The notes under the pieces: generated by a model
What the model was told of the DNA's origin: nothing
Database searches by the model: none
The model's input: the letters and a program-made list of their open reading frames with translations, nothing else
Position numbers and translations under genes: made by a program
Source: Bacteroidales bacterium
Lineage (GTDB): Bacteria; Bacteroidota; Bacteroidia; Bacteroidales; F082
Reading direction: 5' to 3'
Assembly: GCA_030683155.1 (NCBI GenBank)
Contig: JAUXMV010000078.1
Span: forward strand, 1 to 64,000
Length of the DNA: 64,000 nt
In this document: piece by piece, positions 52,546-61,877 of the stretch
Layout of the letters: every line of letters starts with the position of its first letter
Numbering within the stretch: position 1 is the first letter of the stretch

Positions 52546-54018
52546 ATGATTGAAATTATTGACCAAATATCCAATGAGCAGGTATTGCAGCATGCAGTGA
52601 AGCGCTTTCGTGAGCAAGGAATCATTCTTCCCACATTTGCACAGCAGCGCAATCCTGAGCTTATTCCGGAAAGCATTAAGGAAAAACTGAAAAATGTTGG
52701 ACTATGGGAAATCAATCCTCTGAACCTTTTTCGCATTACCTGGAAAAACGAACCAAAGGACACAGGTGGCTTGTTTGGCAAAGTGAACTATCTTGAATTA
52801 CCGCCTGAACTTACCGGCCTGAAAGCACGCCTTGTGATGATTGTCGGAAAATGGTTTCCTACAGGCGCTCACAAAGTTGGTGCCGCATACGGCTGTCTGG
52901 CACCGCGCATCATCACCGGAGGCTTCGATCCTACATATCACAAAGCTGTGTGGCCTTCAACAGGAAATTACTGTCGTGGTGGCGCGTTCGATTCAAAACT
53001 GATGGGAACAGAATCTGTTGCCATTCTGCCGGAGGAAATGAGCCGCGAACGTTTCGACTGGTTGCGCGATGTGATTGGTTCTGAGGTAATAGCTACACCT
53101 GGCTGTGAATCAAACGTGAAGGAAATTTATGATAAGTGCTGGGACATTCGCCGAAACAGACCTGACTGCATCATTTTTAATCAGTTTGACGAGTTCGGAA
53201 ATGCTGCCTGGCATTACAATACCACAGGCCATGCGCTGGAGGAGGTTTTTAACGAACTTAAAACGGAAAAAAGCAGACTTGCTGCCTATGTTTCTGCAAC
53301 AGGCTCTGCAGGCACAATTGCCGCCGGTGATTACCTCAGAACGCTTTATCCTCAGCTAAAAGTGGTGGCTTCAGAAGCCCTGCAATGCCCGACATTGCTC
53401 ATGAATGGTTTTGGAGGTCACCGCATTGAAGGCATTGGTGATAAACATGTGCCTTGGGTGCATAATGTCAGAAATACAGATGTTGTCACCGCTATCGATG
53501 ACGAAGCGTGTATGCGCGTCTTCAGGCTATTCAACGAGCCGCAGGGTCATCAGTATTTGAGGGAAACCGGCATTGATGAGGCTGTAATAAGTCAACTGCA
53601 TTTGCTCGGAATTTCTTGTGTCGGCAATATGCTTTCTGCCATAAAAACAGCCAAATATTTCGAACTTGATGCAGATGATATCATTTTAAGCGTTGCAACC
53701 GATTCCGCCGAAATGTATATCTCCCGTCTGGAAGAAATGCGCCATGCCAATGGAACATACACGCAACTTAATGCGGCAGTTGACTTTGAAAAACATCTTT
53801 TGGGAACAACGGTTGACTATATGAAAGAGCTGACTTATGCCGATAAAAAAGCCATTCATAACCTGAAATATTTTACCTGGGTTGAACAGCAGGAAAAAGA
53901 TGTAGCCGACCTGAATCAACTTTGGAATGACCGTGAAATATGGCACAAACTTTTTCATCAGACCGAAAGGTGGGACGAACTTATAAACCAATTTAATGAA
54001 AAAACAGGGTTAATATGA
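52546..54018 (+). CDS. Fold-type II PLP-dependent enzyme (cysteine synthase/tryptophan synthase beta-like)
   Basis: 490 residues. PLP-binding Lys110 in PTGAHKVGAAYG, a phosphate-binding segment around VSATGSAGTIAAGDYL, and a Ser/Gly-rich WPSTGNYCRGG. The family is annotated as PLP-dependent lyase/cysteine synthase-like; exact substrate is unknown. As first gene of a cluster with a molybdenum hydroxylase, aminohydrolase and hydantoinase it may act on an amino acid such as a diaminopropionate-type intermediate released from a degraded ring. Confidence 0.82.
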   Translation: MIEIIDQISNEQVLQHAVKRFREQGIILPTFAQQRNPELIPESIKEKLKNVGLWEINPLNLFRITWKNEPKDTGGLFGKVNYLELPPELTGLKARLVMIVGKWFPTGAHKVGAAYGCLAPRIITGGFDPTYHKAVWPSTGNYCRGGAFDSKLMGTESVAILPEEMSRERFDWLRDVIGSEVIATPGCESNVKEIYDKCWDIRRNRPDCIIFNQFDEFGNAAWHYNTTGHALEEVFNELKTEKSRLAAYVSATGSAGTIAAGDYLRTLYPQLKVVASEALQCPTLLMNGFGGHRIEGIGDKHVPWVHNVRNTDVVTAIDDEACMRVFRLFNEPQGHQYLRETGIDEAVISQLHLLGISCVGNMLSAIKTAKYFELDADDIILSVATDSAEMYISRLEEMRHANGTYTQLNAAVDFEKHLLGTTVDYMKELTYADKKAIHNLKYFTWVEQQEKDVADLNQLWNDREIWHKLFHQTERWDELINQFNEKTGLI

Positions 54019-54058
54019 CAATTCAGAAAAACAGAAGAATCTACTGTGGTTACACATT

Positions 54059-54080
54059 AATTAGTCATTAATGACTAATT
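54059..54080. promoter_or_regulatory. 22-bp perfect palindrome between the two PLP-enzyme genes
   Basis: Arms AATTAGTCATT (54059-54069) and AATGACTAATT (54070-54080) with no spacer. It lies 41 bases after the first PLP gene and 75 bases before the second. There is no T-run after it, so an operator or processing hairpin is more likely than a terminator. Confidence 0.45.
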
Positions 54081-54154
54081 TTATGATGAATTATCAGCAT
54101 TTGAAAACAGTTTTTTTTATGATTGAAAACACATAATTTCATTAAACTGCAGCA

Positions 54155-55405
54155 ATGAAAAGGACAGATACAACACACAAATTTCATTATCAGTGCAGCA
54201 ATTGTAATAAAACCTATGCAGCCATTGATGTTATGTATCTTTGCCCTGAATGCGAAAAACAAAACACATCAGATCAACCACCAAATGGCGTTTTGAATGT
54301 GGTTTATGATTATGACAACATTCGCAAAAAACATCCTGCATTTAAAAGCCTTCAACGGCAGCAATGGCTGGATTTGCTTCCGTTAAACTCCATCAAAAGC
54401 TTTCCGCCCCTGCATATCGGAAATACACCAATATACAAAACTACAAACCTTGAAGGCGAAAAACTATCTTTTCAGCTTTTATTGAAAGACGATGCACGTC
54501 AGCCAACTTTTTCTTTCAAAGACAGGGCCTCGGCGCTGGTTTCAGCCTATGCAAAAGAACATAAAATCAAAACAATCGTTGCAGCTTCCACTGGAAATGC
54601 AGGCTCTTCTCTGGCCGGAATTTGTGCTTCACAGCATCAGAAAGCAGTGATAATTGTTCCCGCAAAAGCACCACTGGCAAAGCTTAAACAGATTTTGATG
54701 TATGGCGCCACCATCGTTCCGGTTGACGGAACTTACGATGATGCTTTTGAACTTAGCATCAAAGCCACAAAGGAATATGGCTGGTATAACCGAAATACAG
54801 CTTACAATCCTCTGACGATAGAAGGGAAAAAAACGGCCGCTTTTGAAATTTTTTCTCAAATGAAAGGGCAGTTTCCGGACCATATTTTTATTCCAACCGG
54901 CGATGGTGTAATTCTGTCCGGATTATACAAAGGCTTCGAAGATCTTTTCTATTCCGGATATACAGATAGAATTCCTGTCTTAGTAGCCGTGCAGGCCGAA
55001 GGAAGCAGCAACCTTATCAACAACCTGGATAATAGCGTTTTCGTTGCGCAGAAAAGCCAAACCATCGCCGATTCTATTTCAGTTGACATTCCAAGAAACT
55101 TTTACCTTGCCAAACACTATCTCAAAAAATGGAAGGGTGAATCGATTCGTGTTTCTGATAAAGAAATACTAACGGCTTCTTCAAAGCTTGCCAGAAATAC
55201 GGGTGTTTTTGCTGAACCTGCATCTGCGGCTGCATTTGCCGGATTTTTAGCATATTGGAAAAAAGGATTGCTTCAGCCTGAATCCAGAAATCTGGTGTTG
55301 CTTACCGGCAGTGGACTGAAAGATTTGAATGCAGTAGCACCCATAATGCACATGCCAAAAGCAATTTCTCCAACCTTAGAAAACCTCAAATCCTTCCTCC
55401 GATGA
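54155..55405 (+). CDS. Threonine synthase-like PLP enzyme with N-terminal zinc ribbon
   Basis: 416 residues. A four-Cys ribbon (Cys14, Cys17, Cys30, Cys33) precedes a fold-type II PLP domain with Lys122 in TFSFKDRAS, STGNAGSSLAG and GDGVILSGL. Threonine synthases with this ribbon make threonine from phosphohomoserine; related enzymes act on other beta/gamma-substituted amino acids. The stop codon overlaps the molybdenum hydroxylase start by four bases, so in this context a catabolic deaminase/lyase role (as for YgeX in E. coli) is more likely. Confidence 0.82.
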   Translation: MKRTDTTHKFHYQCSNCNKTYAAIDVMYLCPECEKQNTSDQPPNGVLNVVYDYDNIRKKHPAFKSLQRQQWLDLLPLNSIKSFPPLHIGNTPIYKTTNLEGEKLSFQLLLKDDARQPTFSFKDRASALVSAYAKEHKIKTIVAASTGNAGSSLAGICASQHQKAVIIVPAKAPLAKLKQILMYGATIVPVDGTYDDAFELSIKATKEYGWYNRNTAYNPLTIEGKKTAAFEIFSQMKGQFPDHIFIPTGDGVILSGLYKGFEDLFYSGYTDRIPVLVAVQAEGSSNLINNLDNSVFVAQKSQTIADSISVDIPRNFYLAKHYLKKWKGESIRVSDKEILTASSKLARNTGVFAEPASAAAFAGFLAYWKKGLLQPESRNLVLLTGSGLKDLNAVAPIMHMPKAISPTLENLKSFLR

Positions 55406-57960
55406 TAAAAATTAACCTCAACGGATCAGTAAAAACTTTTCAGGGCGCACCCGATACAAGCCTGCTGACCTGGCTGAGAAATGAGCAAAAAATTACTTCT
55501 CCCAAAGACGGTTGCTCTGGTCAGGGTACATGTGGAGCCTGCACTGTTGAAATTGATGGAAAAGCTAAACTTGCATGTCGCACAAAAATGAAAGACCTCG
55601 ATAATGCAAGTGTTATTACTGCAGAAGGTCTGCCAGAGCATTTTAAAAAAGTTGTCGGAATGGCATTTGCGCAACATGGAGCTGTGCAGTGTGGCTTTTG
55701 TTCGCCTGGATTTATCATGCGCTCAAAAGTTTTGTACAATCAAAATCCAACACCTTCACGCGATGAAATCATAAAAGCCATTCATCCGAATATCTGTCGT
55801 TGCACCGGCTATGTAAAAATTGTTGATGCGATTGAAGCGTCATTGAATCAGCTAAATGGAAATGAAATTGTCGTTAAAAAGGAGATATCAGCCAAAATCG
55901 GAGATCGGTTTCCAAAGTATCAGGCCTATGATACAGCCATTGGTGAACGGCCTTTTGTTGATGACATGCATTTTGATGGAATGCTGCATGGCGTTTTACG
56001 TTTTTCTGATCATCCTCGTGCCAGAGTGCTGAAAATTGATCTTTCTGAAGCATCAAAATCTGAAGATGTCATCAGCATTTTTACAGCAAAAGATATTCCA
56101 GGTGACCCTGTTAGTGGCCTCATTTTCAAAGATTGGCCGCTAATGATTGGCGAAGGTGACAACACAAATTATATTGGCGATGTGCTGGCAGTGGTTGTTG
56201 CTGAAAATGAGCAACAAGCACGCCTTGCCGCAGCAAAAATAAGGCTTGAATATGAAATACTTGAGCCAGTAACAGATATGCATCAGGCTTGTTTGCCAAA
56301 AAGTCCGCAGGTGCATGCTGGTCGTTCAAACATTTTGGAAACATGCAGCATTCAATTGGGGGATGTTGAAAAAGCCTTTGCTGAAGCGGCATTTGTCACA
56401 GGCGGAATTTTCGAAACCCAACGCATCGAACACGCTTTTCTTGAAACTGAAACAGCCATTGCATTGCCCGAAAATGATGGAATCAGGCTATACAGCCAGG
56501 GTCAGGGGATTTATGTTGATCAGCGACAAATTGCCTCATTGCTGGATCTTCCAAAAGAGAAAATCAAAGTTATTCAGGTTCAGAACGGAGGTGGTTTTGG
56601 CGGAAAAGAAGATCTTACTGTACAACCACATGCTGCACTTTGTGCATGGCTGCTGAAAAAGCCGGTTAAAGTTCACCTAAGCCGCGAAGAATCTATCATC
56701 ATGCATCCAAAACGCCATCCTGTTTGGATGGATATGAAGCTGGCCTGCGATAAAAACGGAATGTTTACCGGGATAAAACTCAAGGCTGTCGGCGATACCG
56801 GCGCTTATGCATCTGTTGGAACAAAAGTTATGGAACGCGTGGTCGGTCATGCTACCGGTGGATATACCGTTCCGGCGGTTGATGTTCAGGCCGATACCGT
56901 TTACACGAACAACATTCCTTCCGGCGCTATGCGTGGCTTTGGTGTGCCACAGGTGGTTTTTGCAATCGAAAGCTGTATAGACGAATTATGTAATCTCGGT
57001 GGATTCGACCGTTGGCAGATTCGTTACAACAATGCCCTTGTTGAAGATGCTAAAACGGCTACAGGTCAGCATCTGCAAGGTGTTGGTCTGCGAAAAACAT
57101 TGATGGCCGTGAAAGATCAGTTTCAAAATGCGCGTTTTGCAGGCATCGCCTGTGGCATAAAAAACACGGGTGTAGGCAATGGTATGACCGATGAAAGTGA
57201 AGTAAAGATTGAAATTGGAAGTAAAGAAAAAGTAATTATCCATCATGGCTGGACCGAAATGGGGCAAGGGGTTCACACAATTGCACAGCAGGTTGTTGTT
57301 GAAGAAACCGGACTTGATCCAAAAATTCTGGAAGTTCATGTCAATACAGATGCAGATTTACCAACCGGAATGACAACCTCCTCCCGGGCATCAGCACTTG
57401 TTGGAAATGCTTTGATCGATGCTTGCAGGCGTCTTTCCAAAGATTTGAAAACATTCACTTTAGAGCAACTTGCAGGAAGGATTTACAAAGGTAAGTATGT
57501 GTGTGATTTCACTTGTAAGCCCGGTTCGGATACCGATAATCCGATAATCCATTTTGCTTATGGCTACGCTACGCAGGTCGTTATACTCGACGATTCAGGG
57601 AAAATCATCAAAGTGATTGCAGCCCATGATGCCGGAAAAATTCTTAATCAGATGTTCTTCGAGGGTCAGATTGAAGGCGCAATACACATGGGACTTGGCT
57701 ATGCGCTCACAGAAGATTTAGTGATGGAAAATGGACATCCTGTAAGTCTGAAATACAAAGATCTTGGAATTTTACGTGCTTCAGAAATGCCCGAAATTGA
57801 AGTCATTGGCATCGAAGAACCTGATTCCTGCGGCCCATACGGCGCCAAAGGAATAGGAGAAATTGGCCTTGTACCTACAGCCGGAGCTGTTGCAAATGCT
57901 CTGAGAACCGTTGATGGCGTGCAAAGATTCAAACTTCCCATGAAGAGATTTAAACCTTAA
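55402..57960 (+). CDS. Fused [2Fe-2S]/molybdopterin hydroxylase (xanthine dehydrogenase type, XdhD/Se-dependent-like)
   Basis: 852 residues. Two [2Fe-2S] domains (Cys38, 44, 47, 59; Cys97, 100, 132, 134) are joined to the molybdopterin domains: NGGGFGGKEDLTVQPH, GAMRGFGVPQ, GWTEMGQGVHTIAQQ and GAKGIGEIGL with the base-forming Glu. The FAD subunit of classic xanthine dehydrogenase is absent here, as in XdhD and the selenium-dependent xanthine dehydrogenase family (about 850 residues). Predicted to hydroxylate a purine or related heterocycle. Electron acceptor unknown. Confidence 0.88.
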   Translation: MIKINLNGSVKTFQGAPDTSLLTWLRNEQKITSPKDGCSGQGTCGACTVEIDGKAKLACRTKMKDLDNASVITAEGLPEHFKKVVGMAFAQHGAVQCGFCSPGFIMRSKVLYNQNPTPSRDEIIKAIHPNICRCTGYVKIVDAIEASLNQLNGNEIVVKKEISAKIGDRFPKYQAYDTAIGERPFVDDMHFDGMLHGVLRFSDHPRARVLKIDLSEASKSEDVISIFTAKDIPGDPVSGLIFKDWPLMIGEGDNTNYIGDVLAVVVAENEQQARLAAAKIRLEYEILEPVTDMHQACLPKSPQVHAGRSNILETCSIQLGDVEKAFAEAAFVTGGIFETQRIEHAFLETETAIALPENDGIRLYSQGQGIYVDQRQIASLLDLPKEKIKVIQVQNGGGFGGKEDLTVQPHAALCAWLLKKPVKVHLSREESIIMHPKRHPVWMDMKLACDKNGMFTGIKLKAVGDTGAYASVGTKVMERVVGHATGGYTVPAVDVQADTVYTNNIPSGAMRGFGVPQVVFAIESCIDELCNLGGFDRWQIRYNNALVEDAKTATGQHLQGVGLRKTLMAVKDQFQNARFAGIACGIKNTGVGNGMTDESEVKIEIGSKEKVIIHHGWTEMGQGVHTIAQQVVVEETGLDPKILEVHVNTDADLPTGMTTSSRASALVGNALIDACRRLSKDLKTFTLEQLAGRIYKGKYVCDFTCKPGSDTDNPIIHFAYGYATQVVILDDSGKIIKVIAAHDAGKILNQMFFEGQIEGAIHMGLGYALTEDLVMENGHPVSLKYKDLGILRASEMPEIEVIGIEEPDSCGPYGAKGIGEIGLVPTAGAVANALRTVDGVQRFKLPMKRFKP

Positions 57961-57973
57961 TACAATTATTACG

Positions 57974-59251
57974 ATGTCTATTCTCCTGAAAAACACAACT
58001 TTCATCGACTGGCAAAGTCTGGCCTTTACACCATGCAATATATATGTTGAAGAAGGATTAAATGGAAAAGTAAAACTTTTGCCTTTGGGTGAAATTCCAG
58101 ATCAAACAAACCTTCAGCAAATTGACTGTTCCGGAAAATATGTAACGAAATCCTTTGCCATAGGGCATCATCATGTGTATTCAGCTTTGGCAAGAGGGAT
58201 GCCAGCTCCAAAAAAATCACCTGCCGATTTTCGTGAAATCCTGCAGTATATCTGGTGGAATCTGGATAAATGTCTTGACAAGGAAATGATCAAGTATTCT
58301 GCTTTGGCCACTGCAATTGCCAGCACTAAGGCGGGTTCAACTTTTGTGATCGACCATCATGCTTCACCATCTTTTATCAAAGGTTCGCTCGAAACTATTG
58401 CAAAAGCTTTCGAAAAAGTGGGTGTAAGTCATCTGCTTTGTTATGAAATCACTGATCGTGACGGCATAAAAAAGGCAGATGATGGATTGGCCGAAACGGA
58501 CGAATATCTGCAAAAAAAACAAGGACTTGTTGGTCTTCACGCATCCTTTACAGTTGGAAATGAGACTTTAAAGAAGGCCGCCGTATTAATGGAAAAACAC
58601 CATACTGGAATACATGTACATGTGGCAGAAGATAAATATGATCAGTTGCACAGCCATGAAACCTATGGCAAGTCAGTCGTTGAGCGTTTCAGTCAGGCCG
58701 GTTTGCTGGAATCGCCTGCAAGTATTCTGGTTCATGGACTTCATCTGAGCGACAGTGACAGAAAAATCATTGCAGATTCGCCTGCATGGATGGTTCAAAA
58801 TCCGGAAAGCAATCTGAACAATAACGTTGGTTTTTTCAATTCAGCCGGTCTGGGCAACAACATCATGCTGGGTACCGATGGCATGCACAGTGATATGCTT
58901 CAAAGTGCAAAAGCAGCCTTTTTTTCAGGTCAGCAATACGATACAATTGATTATGAAGGTGTGTACAGACGTTTCAGAAATGTGCATCATTATCTCAGTA
59001 AAAATCAGTTTCAGGGCGATGGAAGCAACAACCTTGTCGTGATCGATTATGATACGCCAACAGATTTCAATGCCGACAATTTTCTGGGCCACTTCCTTTT
59101 TGGGATTAGGGCTGAACATGTTAAGCATGTTATTTCCAACGGAAAACTCATTTTGAAAGACCGGATTATTCAAACTGTTGACGAATCAGAAATACTTGAC
59201 TATGCCCGAAGTGTTTCTAAAAAACTCTGGCATTGCATGCAGCAGGGTTAA
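57974..59251 (+). CDS. SsnA-like amidohydrolase/aminohydrolase
   Basis: 425 residues of the metal-dependent amidohydrolase superfamily. Metal ligands in FAIGHHHVYSALARGM (HxH), HVHVAED, LVHGLHLSD and LGTDGMHSDM. The GHHHVYSALARG segment is the hallmark of the SsnA family. In E. coli ssnA lies in the yge/xdhD cluster linked to anaerobic purine breakdown. Starts 14 bases after the hydroxylase. Confidence 0.88.
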   Translation: MSILLKNTTFIDWQSLAFTPCNIYVEEGLNGKVKLLPLGEIPDQTNLQQIDCSGKYVTKSFAIGHHHVYSALARGMPAPKKSPADFREILQYIWWNLDKCLDKEMIKYSALATAIASTKAGSTFVIDHHASPSFIKGSLETIAKAFEKVGVSHLLCYEITDRDGIKKADDGLAETDEYLQKKQGLVGLHASFTVGNETLKKAAVLMEKHHTGIHVHVAEDKYDQLHSHETYGKSVVERFSQAGLLESPASILVHGLHLSDSDRKIIADSPAWMVQNPESNLNNNVGFFNSAGLGNNIMLGTDGMHSDMLQSAKAAFFSGQQYDTIDYEGVYRRFRNVHHYLSKNQFQGDGSNNLVVIDYDTPTDFNADNFLGHFLFGIRAEHVKHVISNGKLILKDRIIQTVDESEILDYARSVSKKLWHCMQQG

Positions 59252-59308
59252 GCCCAAAAGATATCCATGATTTGATTCCTTATCTTTGCTGCCTAAAAAA
59301 GCAATTAT

Positions 59309-59950
59309 ATGTTTCAAATATTGGCAGAACTCAGCCTTCTCGAATGGGTTGGTTATATAGCATCCGGCATCATTGCCTTGTCGATGACCATGAATTCCAT
59401 TGTAAAGTTTCGACTCATCAACCTTGTTGGAGCCGGCCTTTTTTCAACTTATGGATTCATCATAGGAGCCTATCCTGTCGGCATTCTCAATGCCTTTATC
59501 TTTTCGGTAGATATTTATTATTTGGTTGGAATTTTTGGCCGCAAAGAAAATTTCGAGATTTTAGAAATCCGGGCCGACAACCGCTATTTGTTGCGCTTCC
59601 TTGATTTTCACGACAAGGAAATTCAAAAGTTTTTTCCGGGCTTCACCTACAAACCAGAGTTGAATACGATCAGTTTCTTTGTGTTGCGAAATATGGCTGT
59701 TGCTGGTTTATTTCTTGGCAGAAGAACTGAAGAGGGTATATTGCATGTAGGGCTTGATTATGTTGTGCCTGAATACCGCGATTTCAAAAACGGAAAGTTT
59801 GTTTATTACCATCTTAAAAAGAGGTTTAAGGATAAAGGTATTACCAAAGTTGTGGCGCCTGCTTCAGGCCGTAAACACGCCGGATACCTCATGAAACTTG
59901 GCTTCGCAAGAAATCCGGAAGGTGTTTTCGAAAAACTTCTCAATGATTGA
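59309..59950 (+). CDS. YgjV-like membrane domain fused to a GNAT-like domain
   Basis: 213 residues. The first 80 residues contain three hydrophobic helices (WVGYIASGIIALSMTMNSI ... FRLINLVGAGLFSTYGFIIGAYPVGILNAFIFSVDIYYLVGIFG), as in YgjV. The remainder (about 90-213) resembles an N-acetyltransferase or acyl-CoA binding domain (YVVPEYRDFKNGKFVYYHLKKRFKDKGITKVVAPA ... GYLMKLGF). Function unknown. Last gene before the repeat region. Confidence 0.65.
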   Translation: MFQILAELSLLEWVGYIASGIIALSMTMNSIVKFRLINLVGAGLFSTYGFIIGAYPVGILNAFIFSVDIYYLVGIFGRKENFEILEIRADNRYLLRFLDFHDKEIQKFFPGFTYKPELNTISFFVLRNMAVAGLFLGRRTEEGILHVGLDYVVPEYRDFKNGKFVYYHLKKRFKDKGITKVVAPASGRKHAGYLMKLGFARNPEGVFEKLLND

Positions 59951-59991
59951 TTTGAAAATATTCGATCAAACATTACTTTTCTGACCATTGA

Positions 59992-60198
59992 TGTCCGGTA
60001 AAAATTTTCTCTCGTACCTACGGGACTTTTAATGATTATTATCTTATTCACTACCAATCTATTGTCCCTAACGGGACTGTCCGCCAGTGGCGGACGAAAG
60101 ATTGGTAGAAGATAAAAAGTAACCCCAAATAAAAAGAAGTCCCGTAGGGACGAAAGATATCAGGTATTACAGAAAATTTTATAAAATTTAACCGGACA
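59992..60198. repeat. 207-bp interspersed inverted-repeat element
   Basis: The ends are inverted (TGTCCGGT at 59992 and ACCGGACA at 60191-60198), followed inside by AAAATTTT-type arms, then TACGGGAC and GTCCCGTA arms, and CTACCAATCT/AGATTGGTAG arms around a central GTCCGCC/GGCGGAC hairpin. It is a long imperfect palindrome. GTCCCGTAGGGACGAAAGATATC is a motif seen in repeats of other Bacteroidota (from memory). It may be a MITE- or REP-like element; no coding capacity. Confidence 0.7.
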
Positions 60199-60500
60199 AC
60201 AGTGTTTTCTGACCTATAAAACCTGAACTTTTTACCGCTAAGCAAACAAGGATTTTTTTGGAAGTATAAAAATGAACAACCTCCTTACTGAATTTGTGCA
60301 ACAGCCGGTTGCACAATTATTAATTCATTCTCTGTCTCAACTTACAGAAAAAATATCCGATAAATTTGCCTAAGGTGATGTTTCCTTGGGTAGAGACTTT
60401 AGAGTTTTCACCACTTAAAAGAATTAAAATAATTCGTGTCTCAAAAAACACCCATTTGGTCGGAATTGACTAATTTCGTTTGATTAACAAAGGTTTTTCA
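60199..60500. other. Intergenic region between the repeat and the hydantoinase gene
   Basis: About 300 bases. It contains a short open frame of 33 codons (60272-60373, MNNLLTEFVQQPVAQ...) that is weak evidence of a small protein and not called as a gene. No clear promoter or terminator was identified. Confidence 0.4.
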
Positions 60501-61877
60501 ATGAGCATTCTTATAAAAAACGCGGTCATTTTTGATGCTGAAAAAGCGATCCAAACAGACATTCTTTTGAGCGAAGGCGGATTTCTGGAAATTGGACAAG
60601 ACATAAAAAAGAATGCAGATCGCGTGATTGATGCCACTGGAAAATATGTTTTTCCCGGCGGAATTGATCCGCATGTGCATTTTCACCTGCCAACACCAGC
60701 CGGTTTTTCAGCGGATGATTTTGCATCAGGAAGTAAGGCAGCCCTTTTTGGTGGAACGACTACAATCATTGATTTTGTGACGCCTCAGCGCGGCCAATCG
60801 TTGATAGAAGCACTTGAACTGCGCATTCAGGATGCCAAAGACTCTTTGGTTGATTACAGTTTTCATATCAGTCCCGTGGATTGGCGGCCTTCTTTGGAAG
60901 AAGAAATCAGGGAATGTGTAAGACGCGGTTTTCCATCTTTCAAAATTTATCTTGCTTACAGGCAATCCATCGGAATCGATGAAGAAACGATGTACAAAGT
61001 GATGCAAATTGTGGCAAAAGCCGGTGGCATGTTGACAGCACATTGTGAGCTGGGAGAAGAAGTTGACCGCCTACGCAACGAATTTGCATCAAAAGGAAAT
61101 TTAACACCTTTTTACCACGCGCAGTCGCGGCCACCTTACACCGAAAGTGAAGCTGTTGAAAAAGCAATAAAAGCCGTTGAAAAGACTGGTTGTCCACTCT
61201 ATATTGTGCATGTTTCGTCAACCGAATCGCTGCACCATATCCGCAAAGCACAGCAAAAAGGCTTGCCCGTGATGGCCGAAACCTGTCCGCATTACCTGCT
61301 GCTGAATGATGATAAGTATAACGGTGATTTTGAAGAAATATGTCCGTTTGTCCTGAGTCCACCTTTGCGTAAATTCATGGACAGCGAAATGCTTTGGAAG
61401 GCTCTTGCAGATGGCACTTTACAAACTGTTGGAACCGATCATTGCCCATTCTCCATGAAGCAAAAGGCTTTTGGGAAAAATGATTTCCGCCTTATTCCCA
61501 ATGGTGCAGGAGGTGTTGAGCATAGAATGGAACTTCTTTATACACATGGTGTTTTGCAAAACAGAATGAGTAAGAAACGTTTTGCTGAGGTTACTTCCTC
61601 GGCAGCCACCAGCATTTTCAGTCTCGAAACAAAAGGTAAAATTCTGGTTGGAGCTGATGCTGATTTGATTATCTGGAACCCTGAGACACAAAAGATAATT
61701 TCCGCAAAAAATCATCATTCAGCCTGTGACAACAGTATTTATGAGGGTTTCAGTACAAAAGGATCGGCTGAATTTGTTTTCAAAGGTGGCGAGTTAATCA
61801 TAGAAGACGGAAAACTTCTAAAACATGTGCCCGGTAAGCTTGTTTTGCGAAAAGCTAAAATATTTGGAAAATCATGA
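60501..61877 (+). CDS. Dihydropyrimidinase/D-hydantoinase-like amidohydrolase
   Basis: 458 residues from the ATG at 60501 (a TTG seven codons upstream is also in frame). Metal site GGIDPHVHFHLPTPAG, carboxylated Lys in SFKIYLAY, MLTAHCELGEEVD, YIVHVSSTES and TVGTDHCPF. This is the cyclic amidohydrolase family that opens hydantoin, dihydropyrimidine or allantoin-like rings. Its N-terminal MSILIKN resembles the SsnA-like protein start (MSILLKN). The E. coli homologue (hyuA) belongs to the same purine-type cluster. Confidence 0.9.
   Translation: MSILIKNAVIFDAEKAIQTDILLSEGGFLEIGQDIKKNADRVIDATGKYVFPGGIDPHVHFHLPTPAGFSADDFASGSKAALFGGTTTIIDFVTPQRGQSLIEALELRIQDAKDSLVDYSFHISPVDWRPSLEEEIRECVRRGFPSFKIYLAYRQSIGIDEETMYKVMQIVAKAGGMLTAHCELGEEVDRLRNEFASKGNLTPFYHAQSRPPYTESEAVEKAIKAVEKTGCPLYIVHVSSTESLHHIRKAQQKGLPVMAETCPHYLLLNDDKYNGDFEEICPFVLSPPLRKFMDSEMLWKALADGTLQTVGTDHCPFSMKQKAFGKNDFRLIPNGAGGVEHRMELLYTHGVLQNRMSKKRFAEVTSSAATSIFSLETKGKILVGADADLIIWNPETQKIISAKNHHSACDNSIYEGFSTKGSAEFVFKGGELIIEDGKLLKHVPGKLVLRKAKIFGKS

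Noticed and set aside
60272-60373. 33-codon open frame upstream of the hydantoinase gene
   Set aside because: It is short, has no recognised domain and lacks a clear promoter; kept only as a note on the gap.
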